A stretch of 64,000 bases of DNA, from contig NZ_JAAEEH010000007.1 in assembly GCF_010179735.1 (NCBI RefSeq), positions 33,885-97,884 of the forward strand, in the 5' to 3' direction. The position numbers and the translations under genes are program-made. A model generated the notes under the pieces. The model made no database searches. It was not told where the DNA came from and saw only the letters and a program-made list of their open reading frames with translations. Positions 18,301 through 27,440 of the stretch are shown piece by piece; within the stretch, counting starts at the first letter, position 1; every line of letters starts with the position of its first letter. This DNA is from Anaerotalea alkaliphila. Its GTDB lineage: Bacteria; Bacillota; Clostridia; Lachnospirales; Vallitaleaceae.

Positions 18301-18556
18301 GTCCTTCCGGACGCTCCTTGTCTATGATGTAGCGCAGCGCCTCCACGGTCAGTGGCTGGATGTACACCCTGTCTGCGATGTTGTCGTCCGTCATGATGGT
18401 GGCCGGATTGCTGTTCACCAGCACGACCTCCAGACCTTCCTCCCGCAGGGATTTGCAGGCCTGGGTCCCGGCATAGTCGAATTCAGCCGCTTGTCCAATG
18501 ATGATGGGTCCCGAACCGATGACCAGGACCTTCTTGATGCTTGGATCTATGGGCAT
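15362..18556 (-). CDS. carB: Carbamoyl-phosphate synthase large subunit
   Basis: A 1064-residue protein making carbamoyl phosphate from bicarbonate, ammonia and two ATP. It shows the internal duplication: [20 protein letters not shown] near the N-terminus and [20 protein letters not shown] near residue 555 open the two ATP-grasp halves. Each half carries its ATP-grasp core ([22 protein letters not shown]). The C-terminal ~130 residues are the MGS-like allosteric domain ([14 protein letters not shown] onward). Full family length (~1060-1075). It follows carA by 27 bases and ends the argJBD-carAB unit. Placement with arg genes suggests arginine-linked supply of carbamoyl phosphate. Confidence 0.98.
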   Translation of the reverse strand: [1064 protein letters not shown]

Positions 18557-18583
18557 GTGGATACCTCTCCTTCTTTCACGTTG

Positions 18584-19678
18584 TCAGCGCCTCCCCAGGG
18601 ACCCCACCCAGTGGCTGAAAATATGGTGCGCGTCATGGGGGCCTGGCCCCTCTTCCGGATGGAACTGCACGCAGCGCATTCCAAGCGCCGGACAGGACAG
18701 GCCTTCCACAGTCTCGTCGTTCACGTTCCAATGGGTGACCCTGAGACCTTCCAAGGGGCCGCCGGTTGCGGCCAAGGCTTCCACGGAAGCCCCATCCACC
18801 GCATAGCCGTGGTTCTGGGAGGAGATGAACACATTGCCCGTCTCCATATCGATCACCGGATGGTTGCTTCCCCGGTGTCCGAACTTCAGCTTGTAGGTGT
18901 CGGCCCCCAGGGCCAGGGCGATGATCTGGTGCCCCAGGCAGATGCCCCAGACCGGCATCTTGCCCAGGAATGCGCCCGCCAGCGCGATGGCGTTTCGGGC
19001 ATCCTTGGGGTCCCCCGGTCCGTTGGAAAAGAGCAGGGCATCCAAAGCCGCTTCCTCTATTTCCCTGGCCTGTACGTCATGGGGGAATACGACCACCCTG
19101 CAGGAATGGGCCAGGAGCTGCTCCAGGATTCCCCGCTTCAGTCCAAGGTCCACCAGCCCCACCGCCCAGGGGGCATCCGGGGGGCCGTAGGTCCTGGTCT
19201 CCCTGGCGGACACCCTGGCCACGATGTCTTTGGGGAAGCTGTACGCCTCCAGCATCTTCCTGTGCCTCTCCTCCAGGGGTTCCGTGGTGAGGATGCAATT
19301 CATGGTCCCCTTGTTCCTGATTCTTTTCGTAAGCATCCGGGTATCCACACCGTCCATTCCCAGGATGTTGTTCCTCTTCAGATATTGGTCCAGCGTCTCC
19401 GTGCATTCCCAATGGCTGGGCACCCTGGCCAACTCCTTTACCACAAAACCGCTGACCTGCACCCGGTCCGATTCCATGTCCTTCCCATTGATCCCATAGT
19501 TCCCCACCAGCGGATAGGTCATGGTCACGACCTGCCCCGCATAGGAGGGGTCGGTCAGGATTTCCTGGTAACCCGTCATGCCGGTATTGAATACGACCTC
19601 ACCCAGGACCGTTCCTTCTGCTCCAAAAGCCTGGCCCTCCAGCCGGGTTCCATCCTCCAACAACATAGTCGCCTTCAT
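18584..19678 (-). CDS. carA: Carbamoyl-phosphate synthase small (glutaminase) subunit
   Basis: A 364-residue protein that hydrolyses glutamine and channels ammonia to CarB. The N-terminal domain begins MKATMLLEDGTRLEGQAFGA. The C-terminal class I amidotransferase domain has the nucleophile Cys near residue 246 in VWGICLGHQIIALALGAD and the His/Glu pair in MRCVQFHPEEGPGPHD. Full family length. It starts 10 bases after argD, so it belongs to the arginine operon. Confidence 0.97.
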   Translation of the reverse strand: MKATMLLEDGTRLEGQAFGAEGTVLGEVVFNTGMTGYQEILTDPSYAGQVVTMTYPLVGNYGINGKDMESDRVQVSGFVVKELARVPSHWECTETLDQYLKRNNILGMDGVDTRMLTKRIRNKGTMNCILTTEPLEERHRKMLEAYSFPKDIVARVSARETRTYGPPDAPWAVGLVDLGLKRGILEQLLAHSCRVVVFPHDVQAREIEEAALDALLFSNGPGDPKDARNAIALAGAFLGKMPVWGICLGHQIIALALGADTYKLKFGHRGSNHPVIDMETGNVFISSQNHGYAVDGASVEALAATGGPLEGLRVTHWNVNDETVEGLSCPALGMRCVQFHPEEGPGPHDAHHIFSHWVGSLGRR

Positions 19679-19688
19679 AATGCCTCCT

Positions 19689-20891
19689 TCAAAGGGGGTC
19701 CCCCTGCAGTTCCTTCAGGCTTTCTTCCACGATGGCCAGCGCCTTGTCCAGGTCTTCGCAACCGACCACCAGCGGGGGCACGAAACGGACGACATTGCTG
19801 CCGGCGCCCACCAGCAGCAGGCCTTTTTCCATCGCTTTCCCCACCACTTCGCCAGGCGCCCTGTCCAGTACAAGCCCCTGCATCAGTCCGTTGCCCCGGA
19901 CTCCCTGGATCATGGGGAATTTTTCCGCCAGGGCCCGGAGCCCCTTCTGCAGATGTTCCCCTTTTCTGGACACCTCCTCCAGGAAGCCGTCCTCCAGGAG
20001 CACATCCAGGGTCACCTTCGCGGCGGTGGTGGACAGGGGATTCCCGCCGAAGGTGGCCGCATGGTCTCCAGGCTCGAACCCCTTGGCCGCCTCTTCCGTG
20101 GCGATGCACGCACCGATGGGGATTCCGGAACCCAGCCCCTTGGCCAAAGCCAGGATGTCCGGTTTGATGCCGTAATGCTGGTGGGCGAACACCTTGCCCG
20201 TCCGACCCATGCCCGTCTGGACCTCGTCCAGGATCATCAGGAGGCCTCTCTCGTCACACAGCTGGCGGACGCCTTGGAGGAACTCCCTGCTGGCCGGAAT
20301 GATGCCGCCTTCCCCTTGGATGGGCTCCAGCAGGATGGCGCAGGTGTTCTCCCCCACCGCCTCCCGCACGCTCTCCAGGTCGTTGTAGACCGCATGGCGG
20401 ATGCCCGGCAGAAGGGGATCCAGGTCCTTCTGGTACTTCAGCTGCCCTGTGGCGCTGATGGCCCCGTAGGTCCTTCCATGGAAGGATTCCCGCATGGCCA
20501 CGATTTCGAACCTTTTTCCGTCCATGTGTTTCTTGGCGTACTTCCTTGCCAGCTTCAGGGATGCCTCGATGGCTTCGGTTCCGGAATTGCAGAAGAACAC
20601 CCTGCCCATGCCGCTCTGGGTCACCAGGATTTCCGCGGCTTGGATGGAGGGGATGTTGTAGTACAGGTTGGAGCAATGGGTGAACTTGTCCAGCTGTTCC
20701 TTCAAGGCTTTGTTCAGCCGCTCGTTCCCGTACCCCAGGGCGTTCACCGCGATGCCGGACACGAAATCCAAGTAGGATTTCCCCTGGTCGTCCACCAGCG
20801 TGCATCCGTGCCCTGTCTCGAAGATGACAGGAAAGGGTTTGTAGTTGTTCATCAGATAGGTCTTCGCCTTCTGCAGCAGTTCGTCATGCAT
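19689..20891 (-). CDS. argD: Acetylornithine aminotransferase
   Basis: A 400-residue class III PLP aminotransferase acting at the fourth step of ornithine synthesis (N-acetylglutamate semialdehyde to N-acetylornithine). Features: CNSGTEAIEASLKLARK for the cofactor phosphate, LLMILDEVQTGMGRTGKVFA, and the PLP lysine in LALAKGLGSGIPIGA near residue 248. It overlaps argB closely (3-base gap) and precedes carA by 10 bases. Related GABA or ornithine aminotransferases cannot be excluded by sequence alone, but context settles it. Confidence 0.95.
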   Translation of the reverse strand: MHDELLQKAKTYLMNNYKPFPVIFETGHGCTLVDDQGKSYLDFVSGIAVNALGYGNERLNKALKEQLDKFTHCSNLYYNIPSIQAAEILVTQSGMGRVFFCNSGTEAIEASLKLARKYAKKHMDGKRFEIVAMRESFHGRTYGAISATGQLKYQKDLDPLLPGIRHAVYNDLESVREAVGENTCAILLEPIQGEGGIIPASREFLQGVRQLCDERGLLMILDEVQTGMGRTGKVFAHQHYGIKPDILALAKGLGSGIPIGACIATEEAAKGFEPGDHAATFGGNPLSTTAAKVTLDVLLEDGFLEEVSRKGEHLQKGLRALAEKFPMIQGVRGNGLMQGLVLDRAPGEVVGKAMEKGLLLVGAGSNVVRFVPPLVVGCEDLDKALAIVEESLKELQGDPL

Positions 20892-20894
20892 GGT

Positions 20895-21785
20895 TCATTC
20901 TCCTTCGTATTCCGTAATGTCGAAGCTCTTTCCGAACATGGTCCCCACACCGCTGGTGGTGAACACTTCCAGGAGGAGGCTGTGCTCCACACGGCCGTCC
21001 AGGATGTGCACGTTCTTCACGCCCTTGTTGATTCCCTCCACGCAGCAGTCCACCTTGGGAAGCATGCCCCCGGAAATCACTCCCGAAGCGATCAGGCCAT
21101 CTACCTCGTCCAGGCGGATTTTGGAAATCAGGCTTTCCTTGTCCTTCACATCCCGCAGGACCCCTTCCACATCCGTGAGGAAGATCAGCTTCTCGGAATC
21201 CAGGGCCCCCGCTATTGCGGAGGCCGCATAGTCGGCGTTGATGTTGTAGGTCTGCCCCTTCTCGTCCGTCCCGATGGGGGCGATGACGGGGATGAAGTCG
21301 TTCTCCAGAAGCGTGTTGATCAGCTTGGTGTCCACATGGGTGATTTCCCCCACGAAACCGATGTCCGCCCCCTCGCTGTAAACCTTCCGCACCTTCAGCG
21401 TCTTCCCGTCCTTGCCGGTGATGCCCACCGCATTCAGGTCATGGTTCTGGATCATCTGGACGACGTCCTTGTTCACCTTGCCGGCCAGGACCATCTCCAC
21501 CACTTCCATGGTCTCTTCGTCCGTCACCCGCAAGCCGTTGACGAACCGGGCCTTCTTGCCGACCTTGTCCAGGAGTGCGTTGATTTCCTTTCCGCCGCCG
21601 TGGACGATGACCACCTTGAATCCCACCAGTTTCATCAGGACCAGGTCCTCGATGACCGTTTCCTTGACCTTGTCGTCCACCATGGCGCTTCCGCCGTATT
21701 TCACGACCACGATCTTCCCGTTGAACTGCTTGATATAGGGAAGCGCTTCCACCAGCACCTTCGCCTTGTCGATGTATTTCTGCAT
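20895..21785 (-). CDS. argB: N-acetylglutamate kinase
   Basis: A 296-residue amino-acid kinase phosphorylating N-acetylglutamate. It shows VVVKYGGSAMVDD (26-38), VIVHGGGKEINALLDKVG, the RVTDEETMEVVEMVLAGK segment and GVISGGMLPKVDCCVEG. An N-terminal helix (MQKYIDKAKVLVEALPYIKQ) like that of arginine-inhibited hexameric enzymes suggests feedback control by arginine; that is inference. The ATG at 21785 is chosen because a much longer in-frame reading would overlap argJ with unrelated sequence. Confidence 0.97.
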   Translation of the reverse strand: MQKYIDKAKVLVEALPYIKQFNGKIVVVKYGGSAMVDDKVKETVIEDLVLMKLVGFKVVIVHGGGKEINALLDKVGKKARFVNGLRVTDEETMEVVEMVLAGKVNKDVVQMIQNHDLNAVGITGKDGKTLKVRKVYSEGADIGFVGEITHVDTKLINTLLENDFIPVIAPIGTDEKGQTYNINADYAASAIAGALDSEKLIFLTDVEGVLRDVKDKESLISKIRLDEVDGLIASGVISGGMLPKVDCCVEGINKGVKNVHILDGRVEHSLLLEVFTTSGVGTMFGKSFDITEYEGE

Positions 21786-21817
21786 GTCTCCTCCCTTTCC
21801 CGCCTGTCCTGCCGGCA

Positions 21818-23038
21818 TCAGGTCCTGTACTCCCCGTTGATTTTCACATATTCGTAGCTGAGGTCGCATCCCCAGGCGGTGGCCGTCTCCTCGCCGTCCG
21901 CAAGTTCCACAAGGACCTGGATGTTCCTCTCGTGGAGCAGTTCCAGCGCCTCCTCCTCGTTGAAGGGGACAGGCATGCCCTCTTCCATCAGCACGATGGT
22001 TCCACCCGTGCTCTTGTAGGTCAGCTTCACATGGGAAGGGTCGAAATGGGCGCCGGAATACCCCATGGCGCATAGGATCCGGCCCCAGTTCGCGTCCTCA
22101 CCGAAAAAAGCGGTTTTCACCAGGTTGGAGGTGATGATGGACTTGCCCATGAGCTTGGCGTCCTTCTTGGTTTTGGCTCCCTGGATGACCACCTCGATGA
22201 ACTTGGTGACCCCTTCCCCGTCGTTGACGATCATCTTCGCAAGATGGGAATTCAGCTTGTGCAGGGCCTTCCTGAACTCCCAGTAATCCGCATCCTCGTC
22301 CTGGATGGGTTTGTTGCCCGCCGCTCCGTTGGCCAGGAGGAGGAGCATGTCGTTGGTGCTTGTGTCCCCGTCCACCGAAATCATGTTGTAGGTGTCCTCC
22401 ACGTCCTCGGACAGGGCCTTCTGCAGCAGTTCGGGTGCAATTGCCAAATCCGTGGTGATGAAGGCCAGCATGGTGGCCATGTTGGGATGGATCATCCCGG
22501 ATCCTTTGGCCATGCCTCCCATGGTGACGGTCTTTCCCCCCGCTTCAAAGGAAACCGCGGCGTGTTTGGTGTAGGTGTCGGTGGTCATGATGGCCTCCGC
22601 AGCCGCCAGACCGCCCTCGTCCGAGGCTTCCACCTTGGCCGCCACCTTTTCGATCCCGGACAGGACAGTGTCGATGGGCAACGGAACGCCGATGACGCCT
22701 GTCGAGGCAACCAGCACGGCGTCCGTCTCCAGTCCGAATTGCTCCGCCGTCTTCCTGGCCATCTGCTCCGTATGCAGGACGCCCGCCTCTCCGGTACAGG
22801 CGTTGGCGTTTCCGCTGTTCACCACGATTGCCTGGACGCTTCCGCCCTCCTGCAGCAGCTTGTGGTTCCAGAGGACCGGAGCCGCCTTGACCACGTTCTT
22901 CGTGAAGACACCCGCATAGGAGGCCTGCGCTTCGCTGAACACAATGGCCAGGTCCTTGCGCTTCCGCTTGATCCCCACAAACTCTCCATATGCTTTGAAC
23001 CCCTTTGGCGTAGTGACGCTGCCTTTGATCAATTCCAT
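21818..23038 (-). CDS. argJ: Bifunctional ornithine acetyltransferase / N-acetylglutamate synthase
   Basis: A 406-residue ArgJ. It moves the acetyl group from N-acetylornithine to glutamate, and may also use acetyl-CoA. The proprotein self-cleaves before a Thr to give alpha and beta chains; the site is in [17 protein letters not shown], Thr near residue 190. The oxyanion region [12 protein letters not shown] is intact, as is the C-terminal [15 protein letters not shown]. It is the first gene of the leftward arg unit. argC, which normally stands directly before argJ, is absent here. Confidence 0.97.
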   Translation of the reverse strand: MELIKGSVTTPKGFKAYGEFVGIKRKRKDLAIVFSEAQASYAGVFTKNVVKAAPVLWNHKLLQEGGSVQAIVVNSGNANACTGEAGVLHTEQMARKTAEQFGLETDAVLVASTGVIGVPLPIDTVLSGIEKVAAKVEASDEGGLAAAEAIMTTDTYTKHAAVSFEAGGKTVTMGGMAKGSGMIHPNMATMLAFITTDLAIAPELLQKALSEDVEDTYNMISVDGDTSTNDMLLLLANGAAGNKPIQDEDADYWEFRKALHKLNSHLAKMIVNDGEGVTKFIEVVIQGAKTKKDAKLMGKSIITSNLVKTAFFGEDANWGRILCAMGYSGAHFDPSHVKLTYKSTGGTIVLMEEGMPVPFNEEEALELLHERNIQVLVELADGEETATAWGCDLSYEYVKINGEYRT

Positions 23039-23085
23039 AGTCTAGCCCCTTTCTTGTCCTGCGCTTCTTGTTTCAATGTTACATA

Positions 23086-23114
23086 ATTATACATTCTATT
23101 TTATAAAGATGCAA
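23086..23114 (-). promoter_or_regulatory. Promoter of the argJBD-carAB operon with candidate ArgR boxes
   Basis: Minus strand TTGCAT (23109-23114), 17-base spacer, TATAAT (23086-23091). The same hexamers, spacing and a 13-base identical block (AATGTATAATTAT) occur at the argG promoter. Sequences overlapping both the -35 and -10 resemble the ArgR/AhrC consensus TGAATwwwwATTCA at about 10-11 of 14 positions each. Confidence 0.72.
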
Positions 23115-23209
23115 CCTTTTTTCTTTATGGACGAAAGTCCGGCCACCGCCGCAGTTCCATCTTTTAAAGCGGTTGCTTCTATGATAGAATGGTTTCGGAG
23201 GTACACCGC

Positions 23210-24673
23210 ATGATCCCATATCCTTACATCCAATTCCTTCCAATAAACTACCTTGCCTTCTTCATGCTCAACCTGCTGTTCTCCACCATCGTCATCCTGC
23301 TGGAGAGGAAGGATCCCCTGGCGGCCTTGGCCTGGCTGTTCTTCATGACGCTTTTTCCGGGAGTCGGCTTCTTCTTCTACCTCCTGCTGGCCCAGAACAT
23401 CTCAAAAAGGAAGATCTTCAAATACACCGCGGAAGAATCCAGGTTGTACGCCTCCGTGCTGGAAAGCCAGCGCAGGGCCCTGGAGGGGGCGAACTACCCC
23501 TTCCTGCATCCGGAAACCAGGGATTACGAGGACCTGATCCTCTTCCACAACCGGTTGAGCGACTCCTTATTCTCCCAGAACAACCGGGTTTCCTTCTTTT
23601 TCGACGGCACGGAGAAGTTCGACCGCCTGTTCCAGGACATCCGGGAGGCCAAGCACCATGTCCATATGCTTTATTATATCATCCAAGGGGACAGCTTGGG
23701 ACAAAAACTTTTCGAATTGCTGGGCGAAAAGGCATCCCAGGGGGTGGAGGTCCGTCTCCTGGTGGACCACGTGGGAGGGCGGCACCTTCCCCGCTCCAGA
23801 GTTGCTGCGCTCCGGGCCCAGGGAGCGGAAGTCTGCTTCTTCTTCCCTTCCTGGCTGCGGTACTTCAATCTGAAGGGCAACTACAGGAACCACCGGAAGA
23901 TCACCGTAATCGACGGGGAAGTGGGGTATGTGGGCGGCTTCAATGTGGGCAACGAGTATCTGGGGCTGAAGAGGAAATTCGGCTATTGGCGGGATACCCA
24001 TCTGCGCATCGAAGGGGACGCGGTCATCGCCATGCAGCTGCGCTTCTTCCTGGATTGGCGCAACGCTTCCAGGAAGGGTCTGACCCTGTCCCCCGCCTAT
24101 CTGGGGTCGGACCGTTCCACGGGGGATGTGGCGGTCCAGATCGTCTCCTCCGGTCCGGACAACATCAACCAGCAGATCAAGCAGGGGTACCTGAAGATGG
24201 TCCACCGGGCGGTGGAAAGCATCGACATCCAGACCCCCTACTTCATCCCCGACGAAAGCATTCTGGAGGCCTTGCGGATTGCCGCCTCCTCCGGCGTGCG
24301 GGTCCGTCTGATGATCCCCCGGATGCCGGACCACATCTTCATCTACTGGGCCACCTATTCCTATGCGGCGGACCTGCTCCCCTACGGAGTGGAGGTCTAC
24401 ATCTACGAAAAGGGCTTCCTCCATGCGAAAGCCATCCTTGTGGACCGGAAGGCCTGCTCCATCGGCAGCTGCAACTTCGACATCCGCAGCTTCAAGCTGA
24501 ACTTCGAGGCCAACGCCTTCATTTACGACCGGCAGGCCAGCATGGCCCAGGCCCTGCAGTTCGAAAAGGACCTGCTTTCCTGCCGGCGGCTGACCCTGGA
24601 GGATTACGGCAACAGGCCTTTCGTGGTGAAAGTGAAGGAGGCCGTATCCAGACTCTTTTCCCCCCTGCTGTAG
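23210..24673 (+). CDS. cls: Cardiolipin synthase (phospholipase D family)
   Basis: A 487-residue membrane enzyme condensing two phosphatidylglycerols to cardiolipin. Two N-terminal membrane helices (INYLAFFMLNLLFSTIVILL; AALAWLFFMTLFPGVGFFFYLL) form the nuclease-like N-terminal anchor. Two HKD motifs follow: HRKITVIDGEVGYVGGFNVG and HAKAILVDRKACSIGSCNFD. The ATG at 23210 has CGGAGG 8 bases upstream and is preferred over an in-frame ATG seven codons earlier. It lies alone between the divergent arg operons; there is no functional link to arginine synthesis. Confidence 0.94.
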   Translation: MIPYPYIQFLPINYLAFFMLNLLFSTIVILLERKDPLAALAWLFFMTLFPGVGFFFYLLLAQNISKRKIFKYTAEESRLYASVLESQRRALEGANYPFLHPETRDYEDLILFHNRLSDSLFSQNNRVSFFFDGTEKFDRLFQDIREAKHHVHMLYYIIQGDSLGQKLFELLGEKASQGVEVRLLVDHVGGRHLPRSRVAALRAQGAEVCFFFPSWLRYFNLKGNYRNHRKITVIDGEVGYVGGFNVGNEYLGLKRKFGYWRDTHLRIEGDAVIAMQLRFFLDWRNASRKGLTLSPAYLGSDRSTGDVAVQIVSSGPDNINQQIKQGYLKMVHRAVESIDIQTPYFIPDESILEALRIAASSGVRVRLMIPRMPDHIFIYWATYSYAADLLPYGVEVYIYEKGFLHAKAILVDRKACSIGSCNFDIRSFKLNFEANAFIYDRQASMAQALQFEKDLLSCRRLTLEDYGNRPFVVKVKEAVSRLFSPLL

Positions 24674-24689
24674 TTTTCGGAAACAGGTA

Positions 24690-24718
24690 TTGCATATTTA
24701 TTAAGCTTAATGTATAAT
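24690..24718 (+). promoter_or_regulatory. Promoter of argGH with candidate ArgR boxes
   Basis: TTGCAT (24690-24695), 17-base spacer, TATAAT (24713-24718). The -35 region read on the other strand gives a 12-of-14 match to the ArgR consensus TGAATwwwwATTCA, and the -10 region gives 11 of 14. It mirrors the argJ promoter. Confidence 0.78.
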
Positions 24719-24762
24719 TATACCCAATCAACATCAATTGGATAGAAAATGGAGGAATTCGT

Positions 24763-25974
<1,212 letters not shown>

Positions 25975-25987
25975 AAAGGAGACCGCT

Positions 25988-27373
25988 ATGAAATTGTGGG
26001 GAGGCCGCTTTTCAAAAAGCACCGATGCCATGGTGGACGACTTCAACTCCTCCATCCGCTTCGACCAGAGGCTGTACCGTCAGGACATCGCAGGCAGCAT
26101 GGCCCACGTCACCATGTTGGGACAGCAGGGCATCATCAGCCAGGAGGAGGCGCAGGCCATCCGGTCGGGCCTTGAGGCCATCTTGGGGTCCATCGAAAAC
26201 GGGGATGCCGCATTCGACATCGATGCGGAAGACATCCACATGAACATTGAGAAGATGCTGATCCAGCGGATCGGGGATGTGGGCAAGAAGCTCCACACCG
26301 GACGCAGCCGGAACGACCAGGTGGCCCTGGACATGCGGATGTATGTCCGGGAGGAAATCCGCGTCCTCCAGTCCATGGTGGCCGACCTGCACCGGGTCCT
26401 GCTGGACCAATCGGCGGAGCATCTGGACACCATCATGCCCGGATACACCCATCTCCAGAAGGCCCAGCCCATCACCTTCGCCCATCACCTGATGGCCTAT
26501 TTCGAAATGCTCAAGCGGGACACCCAGCGGCTTTCGGACGTGTGGAAGCGCACCAATGTGCTTCCACTGGGAGCGGGAGCCCTGGCCACCACCACCTATC
26601 CCCTGGACCGGGAAGCGGTGGCCGGACTCCTGGACTTCGACGGCATCTGCCTCAACAGTCTGGACGCGGTTTCAGACAGGGACTTCTGTCTGGAGCTCCT
26701 GGGGGCCTTGTCCATCCTGATGATGCATCTGAGCCGGTTCAGCGAGGAAATCATCCTCTGGTGCACCAACGAGTTCCAGTTCATCGAGCTGGACGACGCC
26801 TACAGCACCGGCAGCAGCATCATGCCCCAGAAGAAGAACCCGGACATCGCGGAACTGGTGCGCGGCAAGACCGGCCGTGTCTATGGCGACATGGTGGCCC
26901 TTCTTGCCACCATGAAATCCCTGCCCCTGGCCTACAACAAGGACATGCAGGAGGACAAGGAGGCGACTTTCGACGCCATCGACACGGTGAAGATGTGTCT
27001 TCCCATCTTCACCGACATGCTCCGCACCATGAAGGTGAACAGGAACCGGATGCGCCAGGGAGCCTCCGGCGGCTTCACCAACGCCACCGACGCTGCGGAC
27101 TATCTTGTCAAGAAGGGCGTCCCCTTCCGGGACGCCCACGAGATCGTGGGCAAGCTGGTCTACCGCTGCATCCAGACGGACCAGACCCTGGAAGGCCTCA
27201 GCCTGGAAGAGTACAAGGCCCTGTCCCCAGTGTTCGGGCCGGACATCTACGATGCCATTTCCCTGGAGACCTGCGTCAACAAGCGGCAGGTCATCGGCGG
27301 CCCCTCCAGGGCCATGATGGAAAAGGTCATCGCATTGAACGAGGCGTTCCTGCAGCAGGAACCTATCCGATAA
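25988..27373 (+). CDS. argH: Argininosuccinate lyase
   Basis: A 461-residue fumarase/aspartase-superfamily enzyme splitting argininosuccinate to arginine and fumarate. [20 protein letters not shown] is the usual N-terminus. The superfamily signature [27 protein letters not shown] and the catalytic-His region [11 protein letters not shown] are intact. It ends the argGH operon just before a strong terminator. Confidence 0.98.
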   Translation: MKLWGGRFSKSTDAMVDDFNSSIRFDQRLYRQDIAGSMAHVTMLGQQGIISQEEAQAIRSGLEAILGSIENGDAAFDIDAEDIHMNIEKMLIQRIGDVGKKLHTGRSRNDQVALDMRMYVREEIRVLQSMVADLHRVLLDQSAEHLDTIMPGYTHLQKAQPITFAHHLMAYFEMLKRDTQRLSDVWKRTNVLPLGAGALATTTYPLDREAVAGLLDFDGICLNSLDAVSDRDFCLELLGALSILMMHLSRFSEEIILWCTNEFQFIELDDAYSTGSSIMPQKKNPDIAELVRGKTGRVYGDMVALLATMKSLPLAYNKDMQEDKEATFDAIDTVKMCLPIFTDMLRTMKVNRNRMRQGASGGFTNATDAADYLVKKGVPFRDAHEIVGKLVYRCIQTDQTLEGLSLEEYKALSPVFGPDIYDAISLETCVNKRQVIGGPSRAMMEKVIALNEAFLQQEPIR

Positions 27374-27404
27374 GAAGTACCTGGAGGGAAATTCCAGGCA
27401 CATG

Positions 27405-27434
27405 AAAAGGCCGGCCCCATGGGGCCGGCCTTTT
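27405..27434. terminator. Bidirectional terminator between argH and glgB
   Basis: Near-perfect palindrome: aaaaggccggcccc, three-base centre, ggggccggcctttt. It serves argGH rightward and glgB leftward, 6 bases from the glgB stop. A weaker hairpin (cctgga / tccagg) lies just upstream. Confidence 0.92.
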
Positions 27435-27440
27435 CATGTC

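Noticed and set aside
19578..21857. Rightward open frame of 759 codons opposite carA/argD/argB
   Set aside because: Antisense shadow caused by the GC-rich third positions of the arginine genes; composition (His, Gln, Val) is typical of such shadows.
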